Assembly (NCBI GenBank): GCA_964640665.1
Contig: CAZXHT010000004.1
Span: forward strand, 62,001-126,000
DNA: 64,000 nt
Source of the DNA: DATKYQ01 sp964640665
Lineage (GTDB): Bacteria; Myxococcota; B64-G9
Direction of reading: 5' to 3'
In this document: positions 32,301-39,100 of the stretch, piece after piece
Numbering within the stretch: the stretch's first letter is position 1
How the letters are laid out: the number at the start of each line of letters is the position of its first letter
Translations under genes and position numbers: made by a program
Notes under the pieces: model-generated
Told to the model about the DNA's origin: nothing
Databases searched by the model: none
Seen by the model: only the letters and a program-made list of their open reading frames with translations

Positions 32301-32564
32301 GACGGATCGCTGCCGGCCACAGACATCGTGGTGCGCTTCTACGCCGGAGACCCCGACCAGGGCGGCGCGCCGATTCACGAAGAGACCATCTCCGGCCCGC
32401 TGGATGCCGGGCAGAGCACCAGCCAGACCGTAATCCTGCCCAATTTTCCCATGTCGCGCCTGATAACAATCTATGCCGTGGTCGATCCCGACAACCAGAT
32501 CTTCGAGTGCAACGACGGCGACAACAAGGCCGAGGGCGAACAGATCATCTGCTACGAAACCTGA
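29391..32564 (+). CDS. Large Cys-rich surface lipoprotein with FG-GAP/VCBS propeller and CARDB domains
   Basis: A 1057-residue lipoprotein (MIKTIETFIVAILFFVFSVG, then LTAC lipobox). An Asp/Gly-rich linker precedes a cysteine-rich region (about 60-215: DPCANMNCPPQQHCENN, CGSDLDCPLERFCDGVKC and so on). The middle is a beta-propeller with FG-GAP/VCBS-like blades such as DLDYDGVPEIVAV, DFDGDGFPELGTA, DFNGDGGAEVIY and DVDNDGNAEIVF, which usually bind calcium through the Asp residues. The last ~230 residues hold two CARDB-like beta-sandwiches (APDLTPSAVQFSS...; SADLRVELGATNANL...). It is probably displayed outside the cell; the ligand is unknown. It has the same plan as the proteins at 36.2-41.6 and 58.2-60 kb. 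Confidence 0.87.
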   Translation: MIKTIETFIVAILFFVFSVGLTACSSDTSGGQDADGFADADGRDGGDLPADADAGQDGADLNVDPCANMNCPPQQHCENNAGVGSCVDNTCDFLDCTDTEECQEQPGGGAICVDISCGSDLDCPLERFCDGVKCVDDMCQPGCRECAGQTLRTCLPNGSGFTAQYTCGSAGYFGSVCSDDGQCHAFCTCEDDWDCPAWMTCQDGACLGTGREPTCRLDPQPFTNVLPTPEIVWGGTQADPTAIGSPFVDSVQVVMTPLVANLDDDNGDGLINENDFPEIIFISFRLHEFTSNGVLRAIHGGGPNKGGDFFATCGTTVWHEGDDLGMACSYGNADIDSTTSLAVGDLDYDGVPEIVAVTENDGINIYSNNGELISTNPAGSLGGQNPAVALANVDNQGLSEIVIGRSVFTLQENAGVLSVLDRFQGDQTHGTNGQGPISCVANLAGDAKQEIVAGTVVYRMPNPPAGVTAQADCSGAEVDPDEVAFCNGRLPVLWDAQQVNGSVSQREGFCAVADVLGVDPQQDPGPNNPLDGKPEVLVIANGRLEVFDGESGVEYRDIDIQNGSRGGAPNIDDFDGDGFPELGTAFETRYVLYDFQQPTGNCPAWPVVMVEGQPRPAGDPDRSPGGACSDDSDCTASEAVCNKTVGQCVCLHNGWQSRTEDDSSRVTGSSVFDFNGDGGAEVIYNDECHFRVYNGLDGTILFTTPSESRTRVEYPVVADVDNDGNAEIVFCTTTESGFCSENLDSQYNAGIEVWGDAGDYWVSARRIWNQHAYHVTNVLESGAIPLHEVESWKSFNGRIYNTYRSNPRSYNTAPDLTPSAVQFSSPDATCGQLSSKLDITVQLENAGDLRVGPSVVVAFEGTWNDVPLTEALLDGVGQPLEYVLQNPLEPGGVLLFTVSYDAANNPQGRLPDVVRVIVDADERERECHEDNNDISADVSPGVQSADLRVELGATNANLCPDPTVEMTVYNDGSLPATDIVVRFYAGDPDQGGAPIHEETISGPLDAGQSTSQTVILPNFPMSRLITIYAVVDPDNQIFECNDGDNKAEGEQIICYET

Positions 32565-32585
32565 GCCCGGCCCCGGAGGCGTGTG

Positions 32586-33809
32586 GTGCGCCGGTGTCTG
32601 AGAAAAATGACCCATGTTGGGGCGCTGGCCGTTGCCTTGATATTTGCGGCCTGCGGGCCTGGTTCGGATTCTGAAGACAAGGCGCCTTCCGACGATCCCG
32701 CCGATTACCTGGTGGACGATTCGCCAAACTACCGCATTGAGGTGTCGGAGCCGCGCTGGGTGGTGCCCTCGGATGGGCTGCCGGATGTAGTCACGCCGCA
32801 GGTTGCCAACAACAACGTGGACATTAATTTTTTCGAAGATCGCCTTTTCATGGCCTGGCGCACGGCGCCAACCCATTTCGCCTCGGACCAGGTCGAGATG
32901 TACGTGGTGTCGTCGCTGGACGGCGGCACGAATTGGGAGTTCGAGACGCGCATCGACATGAAAAGCGACATGCGCGAACCGCGCCTGATAGACGCGGACG
33001 GCCGCCTGCAGTTGATGTTCTTTCAGGCCGGTACGGACATGCTGAATTTCGAGCCTGTACGCATATGGCGTACTTTCCGCAGGGAGCTAGGCGACTGGAG
33101 CGCGCCGGAGATTCTGTTGGACGAGCCGGAGGTCCCCTGGGATGTCAAGAAGCGCTCTGGAAAGATCTGGATGACGTCCTACCAGGGCAAACACTACAGT
33201 CCCGATCCCGAGGCCGGCATACAGGTGCATTTCAAACAATCGACAGACGGGCTCAATTGGCGCCTGGTCGACGATGCTCCTTTTGTATACGCGGGCGGCG
33301 TATCCGAAGTTGCCTTCGAGTTCGACGCCGACGGATCGCTATGGGCCGTGACCCGCAATGAGGACGGGGACGAAAGCGGCTGGGGCTCGCACGTCTGCAC
33401 TGTGGCGGCCGGCCGACTTGGAGACTGGGATTGTCCGCAGCAGACCGATCCCGAGCGCTACGACTCGCCCGAACTGTTCAGGCACGGTGACGATCTGTAT
33501 CTGGCCGCCCGGCGGGACATCGGCGGGCCCTTCGGGGCGGACGGGGACATGACTGCCTATTCGTTGAGGCCCAAGCGCAGCGCGCTCTACAAGATCGACA
33601 AGCAAACACGCAAGGTGGTTCACCTTTTAGATTTGCCGGGCTGCGGGGACACCGCTTTTCCAAGCGTGCGCCGCAGCGGCGCCCATACCTTTCTGCTCGC
33701 CAACTACACCTCGCCGCTGGACGAGCCGGATATCTCCTGGCTGCAGGGCCAGACGAGTCCTGCAGGAACCCGGATCTACCTGTTGACCATTACTTTCGTG
33801 CCGGAATAA
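32586..33809 (+). CDS. Lipoprotein with sialidase-like beta-propeller
   Basis: A 407-residue lipoprotein. The GTG at 32586 is preferred because GGAGG ends 6 nt upstream (other GTGs at 32581 and 32583, ATG at 32607). The lipobox is FAAC in GALAVALIFAACGPG. The rest is beta-rich with Asp-box/BNR-like phrases, for example SSLDGGTNWEFET and QSTDGLNWRLVDD, which suggests a six-bladed sialidase-like propeller. No catalytic arginine triad could be assigned, so glycosidase activity is not claimed. It follows the large Cys-rich lipoprotein gene by 21 bp, suggesting one operon and a shared surface role. Confidence 0.75.
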   Translation: MRRCLRKMTHVGALAVALIFAACGPGSDSEDKAPSDDPADYLVDDSPNYRIEVSEPRWVVPSDGLPDVVTPQVANNNVDINFFEDRLFMAWRTAPTHFASDQVEMYVVSSLDGGTNWEFETRIDMKSDMREPRLIDADGRLQLMFFQAGTDMLNFEPVRIWRTFRRELGDWSAPEILLDEPEVPWDVKKRSGKIWMTSYQGKHYSPDPEAGIQVHFKQSTDGLNWRLVDDAPFVYAGGVSEVAFEFDADGSLWAVTRNEDGDESGWGSHVCTVAAGRLGDWDCPQQTDPERYDSPELFRHGDDLYLAARRDIGGPFGADGDMTAYSLRPKRSALYKIDKQTRKVVHLLDLPGCGDTAFPSVRRSGAHTFLLANYTSPLDEPDISWLQGQTSPAGTRIYLLTITFVPE

Positions 33810-33869
33810 AGGGTCAGAGAACTCCGGAAGTGTGGAAAGAGCACGCCGCAGGAACCAAACGGATATCTC

Positions 33870-34535
33870 TCATTTTTTCCCAGGCTGCTTGTGCTTGGCG
33901 ATGACTTCCTTGAAGTCCTCGGGTTTGGCCATAATCTGCAATTTCTGCTCGATAGCGCCCTTGTCGGCGGCGCCGGGCCGCTCTTTGAGATAGGTCTTGA
34001 AGGCGGCCACAGCCCTGGAAGGGCTGCCCGCGTTCTCAGGATCGTTGGCCAGCTTGTCCAGGTATAACTCGTACAGGCAATCGCCGAGCAGCAGCCAGAC
34101 GAATCCTCGGTTGGCTTTCTCGAGCCGCTTCTGAAAATCGATCGCCTTCTGAAGAGGCGCCAGTGCCTCGGAGTAGCGTTCCAGGTGCCAGAGGATCTTG
34201 CCGCTGTTGAAGTAGGAGTTGGCTTCCTCGGGATCCAGTTCAGCCACTCGCGCGAAGGCAATGAGCGCCTCGTCGAAGCGATGCTTCTCGGCCAGGCAAA
34301 TGCCGCGGTGGTAGTGCGCGGGAACGCTTTCGGAGTCTTCATCCACGGCCTCGTCCAGCTTTTCGAGCGCGCTGTCGAACTTGTCGCTGCCCATCAACTC
34401 CTTGGCCTCCTCGGTCAGGCGCGTCGCTTTGTCGGTGAAGTAGTAGACATACCTGACCGTGACGGCGATCAGCAGGGCAACGAAAATAACCAGGCCTACC
34501 TTGACCTTGCCGGCTTGCTTAGGATGACGTCGCAA
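33870..34535 (-). CDS. Membrane-anchored TPR protein
   Basis: A 221-residue protein with an N-terminal transmembrane anchor (KVKVGLVIFVALLIAVTVRYVYYF, about 10-33) followed by tetratricopeptide repeats. Recognisable TPR pairs are FDSALEKLDEAVDEDSESVPAHYHRGICLAEKHRFDEALIAFARVAELDPEEANSYFNSGKILWHLERYSEALAPLQKAI, given here as adjoining units at about 53-140. TPRs hold protein partners; here the domain would face the periplasm. The start overlaps the 3' end of trmH by 17 bp, so the two genes are co-transcribed. There is no catalytic motif. Confidence 0.85.
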   Translation of the reverse strand: MRRHPKQAGKVKVGLVIFVALLIAVTVRYVYYFTDKATRLTEEAKELMGSDKFDSALEKLDEAVDEDSESVPAHYHRGICLAEKHRFDEALIAFARVAELDPEEANSYFNSGKILWHLERYSEALAPLQKAIDFQKRLEKANRGFVWLLLGDCLYELYLDKLANDPENAGSPSRAVAAFKTYLKERPGAADKGAIEQKLQIMAKPEDFKEVIAKHKQPGKK

Positions 34536-35202
34536 GAGATTCTTCTCCTTCCCGTCTGAGGTTTTTAAGGTGCGCCATGATCTGCTCGGCCGCGCGCACC
34601 GAGCGGCGTTGCCATTCGGCCGCCAGTGCGGCTTGGTCCTCGGCCGACAGGTCGCCCGGGCTGCCGGTGCGCCTCTCGCGCTCGGCGGTCCCGACGGCCA
34701 GTACGATCCCGGCTGCGACCGATACGTTCAGGCTCTGGCTGAATCCGCGCATGGGAATCCTGAACCTGCCGTGTGCGGCGCGGCACATCTTGTCGCTTGC
34801 GCCCTCGTGCTCGTTGCCGAAAACCAATGCCAGGCGGCCCTCCCAAGGCAGCTTATCGATTGTTACGGCGGCAGGGTCGGGATCGGCGAGCCAGAGAGCG
34901 AAACCCTGAGCCTGCAATGCCGCCAGGCACTCTTGCGGTGCCGGATAACGATGAATATCGAGCCACTTCTCTGCTCCCTGGGTAACCTTGGGGCAGATCC
35001 CGAAGCGCGCATGCGTTTCGATCACATGCAGATTGAGCAACCCGAAGCCTTCAACCGAGCGCACCACCGCGCTCAGGTTGTGCGGATCGTGCACGCCGTC
35101 GAGTACGACGGTCAACCCGCGGGTCCGCCGGGCGGCCGCGGCAGACAACCGCCTGACCCGTTCGGGAAGCATGAAACGTTCGAGAGATGGCATGTCGGCC
35201 AT
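34519..35202 (-). CDS. trmH: TrmH-family tRNA/rRNA 2'-O-methyltransferase
   Basis: A SPOUT-fold methyltransferase of 227 residues, most like TrmH, which makes Gm18 in tRNA. The three family motifs are present: HNLSAVVRSVEGFG (motif 1, with the catalytic Arg), ALVFGNEHEGASD (motif 2) and IPMRGFSQSLNVSVAAGIVL (motif 3, lining the SAM knot). Length and the C-terminal helical tail also fit TrmH rather than RlmB or TrmL. The ATG at 35202 is chosen by alignment; upstream frame to 35418 looks non-coding. Followed by an overlapping TPR gene. A different RNA substrate cannot be excluded. Confidence 0.87.
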   Translation of the reverse strand: MADMPSLERFMLPERVRRLSAAAARRTRGLTVVLDGVHDPHNLSAVVRSVEGFGLLNLHVIETHARFGICPKVTQGAEKWLDIHRYPAPQECLAALQAQGFALWLADPDPAAVTIDKLPWEGRLALVFGNEHEGASDKMCRAAHGRFRIPMRGFSQSLNVSVAAGIVLAVGTAERERRTGSPGDLSAEDQAALAAEWQRRSVRAAEQIMAHLKNLRREGEESLATSS

Positions 35203-35294
35203 AGTCTGAAAAAGATGCCAGGGAGTGGTTGCTTCTGTCAAGCTGAAGCATGTTCTTGCCCTTACGGGTGCGAGTGCTGCATAATGAAAAAAGC

Positions 35295-36185
35295 ATGAAA
35301 TCCGTTGTTGCACAGGCGATGGTGTTTGCCGTTGTCGCACTGGCGTCGAGCATGCCCAGCGCGGCAGGCGGACAGAGGGGCTCCGGCAAGATCGGGCAAG
35401 CCGAGTCTGACTTTGCAAACCTCGACTTCGAGGGCGCGCTTACGAAGCTTGCCGATGCCGAGTTAACGCCCGGCAACAGCCGGGAAGAGCTGGTGCGGAT
35501 ATTCTCGCTGCGCGGACTGTGCCTGATCTCACTCGGTCGCGAGCAGGAGGCTGGGCGGGCCCTCGGCGCCGCCTTGTCGATCGATCCCGGCTTCAGACTC
35601 GATCCCGACCTGTCGCCGCGTTACCAGGAACCGTTTGGCAAGCTGCTCGATTCGGGCGTCGCGCCGCTTTCCGTGGATGTCTCGCTGCCGGATCGGGTGG
35701 TATTCGGGAATCCGGTGCCGGTCAAGGTGAAGTTGAGCGCCGACCCGGCCGGCCTGTCAGGCAAGCTGGTGTTTCGTCACCGGCGCGCGGGTGTGAAAAA
35801 GTACTCGACCATTCGTATCCGGCTGACTCTCGACAAGCCCATCAGCTTCTACCTGCCACCTGGCACCTGGGCCGTCGAGGGCACGTCTCCCCTGGAGTGG
35901 TATGCGGAGCTTCTGGATCGGCACGGCGGGAAGCTGCTGAGAAGAGGCGCAGACGATCACCCGTTGCGAGTGCCGGTCGAGGCCAGGAAGAAAATCGAAC
36001 TTTCGACGGCGGGGCCAATTGGGACGCCGGCCCCGGTGGTCGAGTCTGCGCCGGCCTGGTACAGGCGCTGGTGGGTGTGGGCCATAATCGGCGGAGCAGC
36101 CGTGGCTGCCGGGGGCACCGCGGCGGCTATTTACTTGAGCAGAAGTTCTACCGGGCAGCGCGACTTCGTGCTGCAGATCGAGTAG
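35295..36185 (+). CDS. Exported hypothetical protein with TPR-like N-domain and C-terminal membrane helix
   Basis: A 296-residue protein of no known family. The ATG at 35295 gives a signal peptide (MKSVVAQAMVFAVVALASSM). Residues ~40-115 look like a pair of TPR-type helices (FANLDFEGALTKLADAELTPG, LGREQEAGRALGAALSIDPGF). Residues ~125-245 are beta-rich. A hydrophobic helix near the C terminus (WAIIGGAAVAAGGTAAAIYL) would anchor it in the inner membrane with most of the protein in the periplasm. The giant lipoprotein gene starts 13 bp downstream, so the two are likely one operon. This layout is frequent in myxobacterial proteins next to PEGA or lipoprotein genes. Confidence 0.7.
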   Translation: MKSVVAQAMVFAVVALASSMPSAAGGQRGSGKIGQAESDFANLDFEGALTKLADAELTPGNSREELVRIFSLRGLCLISLGREQEAGRALGAALSIDPGFRLDPDLSPRYQEPFGKLLDSGVAPLSVDVSLPDRVVFGNPVPVKVKLSADPAGLSGKLVFRHRRAGVKKYSTIRIRLTLDKPISFYLPPGTWAVEGTSPLEWYAELLDRHGGKLLRRGADDHPLRVPVEARKKIELSTAGPIGTPAPVVESAPAWYRRWWVWAIIGGAAVAAGGTAAAIYLSRSSTGQRDFVLQIE

Positions 36186-36198
36186 GGGCGAGTACGAC

Positions 36199-39100
36199 TT
36201 GAAACGACTGCTTGCATTTTGCCTTCTGACGCTGATTGCCGCGGGTTGCGCCCCAACCGGCAGCTGTCGGTTGACGATTGCTTTTCCGGATGACGACGCG
36301 CGCGCATTGGTGAGCGTGCTCGAGATCTGGGTGGTCGCGGGCTCGGGCGAGGACTGCAACGCCATGATCCAGGGCACGGCGACTCCCGGAGACCCCGGGC
36401 TGGATGTACTGGCTCACCTGCGGCTGGCTTACCCGCCGACCGCGCCCGCCGACGCGCTCGACCAGGTTCCGCTGGGGCCGGCCGCTTTCTTCATCGAAGG
36501 CCGCGGGCAGGGCGAAGAGATCTTCGTCCGCGGTTGCAGCACGGCAAAGGTGTCTGGCACGGGCACCGTCGAGGTGCGTGTTGAACTCGGCTGGGTCTGC
36601 AAACCGGTGGACGAGATCTGCGCGGACGCTATCGACAACGACTGCGACGGCGATACCGATGAGGGCTGCCTCGAGTGCCAGAAGGACTCGGACTGCGACG
36701 ATCTCAATCCCTGCACGATCGACTTCTGCACCGACAACGAATGCCACCAGGTTGATTTTCCCAAGGACACTCCCTGCAGCGACGGCGATCCTTGCACGAT
36801 CGGGGATGCCTGCGACGCGGGTTTGTGCGTCGGGCGGCAGAAAGACTGCTCGGCGTTCGACGGTCCTTGCAACCAGGGTGCCTGCGACACGGACATCGGC
36901 GAGTGCGGCCCGCAGCCGCGCACGGACGGCACCTCATGCGACGACGGCCAGTGGTGCACGGAGACGGATTCCTGCCAGGCCGGCGCCTGCGTCGGACAGC
37001 TTCGCGACTGCGACGACGGCGACGACTGCACGGCTGATAGCTGCAACGAGGGCAGCCAGTTGTGCGATTACGTTCTCGTTCCGCGCCCCGGCGCCGAGGG
37101 TCCGCCTGGAGATCCGAACTGTGGCAACGGCGCGGATGACGATTGCGATGGTCTGGTCGACGGCGCGGATCCCAACTGCTTGGGTTGCACTTCAGACGCC
37201 GATTGTGACGACGGCAATCCCTGCACCGCGGACAGTTGCGAAGGGCTCGAATGCCTGAACTCACCCGTTGCCGACGGCACGGCCTGCTCGGACGGCCTGT
37301 ACTGTACCGTCGCCGACGCCTGCAACCAGGGCAAGTGTCAGGCCGCTCCCCGTGACTGCAACCAGGGAGCCGCTTCTTGCAAGCTGGGCGTCTGTCTCGA
37401 AGACGAGGATCGCTGCGAGCTTAGGGACGAGGCCGACGGAACACCGTGCGCAGACGGCCTCTATTGCACCGAGGGCGACCAGTGCGCGGCCGGAGATTGT
37501 ATTGGCGGACAGCGCGACTGTGACGACGGCGATGTCTGCACCGGCGACGGTTGTGACGAGGACAACAACCGTTGCCGGAACGAGCTTGAACCCGTCCCGG
37601 GAGCCGAGGGCCTGGCCGTCGGCGATAGCTGTACGAATTCTCTGGACGATGATTGCGACGGCCTGACCGACGTGCTCGACCCGGATTGTATCGAGTGCAG
37701 CGCTGACGGGCAGTGCGACGACGGTAACACCTGCACGGCCGATAGCTGCGACGCGGGCAGGTGCAAGAGCGTTTCGGTAACGGATGGCAGTGCTTGTGAT
37801 GACGGGCAGTATTGCACAACGGGAGATGCTTGCATCGCCGGAGCATGCGCAGGGGCATTGCGCGACTGTAGCCAGATGGCGGACGAATGTCATGATGGAG
37901 TCTGCGACGAGGATGCCTCCGCCTGCATAGCCCAGCCGATCGCCGATGGGACAGCGTGCGATGACGGCCTCTACTGCACCCTGTCCGACCGCTGCCAAGC
38001 TGGGGCCTGCATCGGATCTGCACGCGACTGCGACGACGACGATGCCTGCACTGCAGACGACTGCGACGAGGACGGTGACGCCTGCAGCCACGTCAACCAA
38101 CCCAACCCCGGGGCCGAGGGACCGCCGGGCGCGGGCAACTGCCAAAACTTGGCCGACGATGACTGCGACGGGCTTACCGATCTGGAGGATCCCGAGTGCT
38201 ACGACTGCCAGGCCGCCTCCGAGTGCGACGACAACAACCAGTGCACCAGCGACGATTGCAACTGGGGCGTCTGCGAGCACACGCTCTTGCCGGATGGAAC
38301 TGGCTGCGATGATGGGGCATGGTGCACCACCGCAGACAGTTGTCAGGCCGCGGCTTGCGGCGGTGCACCACGTGACTGCAGTTCGCTCGACGACGCCTGC
38401 CATAGCGGAACATGCGACGAGCAGGTCGACGCCTGCATCGTAGCCGAAAAGCCGGACGATACTCCCTGCGACGACGGACTTTTTTGCACGCTGGATGACG
38501 TCTGTGCCGCTGGCGTCTGTACGGGGGATCATCGTGATTGCTCGGGGCTTTCGGATGCCTGTCACGATGGTGTTTGTGACGACGGCAGCAACGCCTGCGT
38601 GGCGATCGAAAAAGACAATGGTACACCGTGCTCCGACGGACTGTATTGCACAACCGGCGACCAGTGCACAGGCGGCGCTTGCTCGGGAGACCAGCGGGAT
38701 TGTGACGATCTGGATGTTTGTACCATCGATGCCTGCGACGAGGACAACACTGTCTGCACCCACACTTTAAACCCTCAGGGCAACGAGGGGCCTCCGGCGG
38801 GCGCGGACTGCATAAACGGCCAGGACGATGACTGCGACGGGCTGACGGATATCAGCGATCCCGATTGCTACAGTTGCAGCGTCGATCCCGATTGCGACGA
38901 CGGCAACCTTTGCACTGCGGACAACTGCACCGGGCACGTTTGCCATAACAACGCCCTGGCTGACGGCAGCGCCTGCGACGACGGCGTCTGGTGCAGCGAG
39001 GGCGATCAGTGCAGCGGCGGTGTCTGCGGCGGCAGCCTGAGACAGTGCCTCGCCCAGGAAGATGCCTGCCACGACGGGGTTTGCGATCTCGGCCTGGATA

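Noticed and set aside
37261..38763. 500-codon antisense frame within the giant lipoprotein gene
   Set aside because: Repetitive Val/Ala/Gly-rich translation of the antisense of Cys/Asp repeats.
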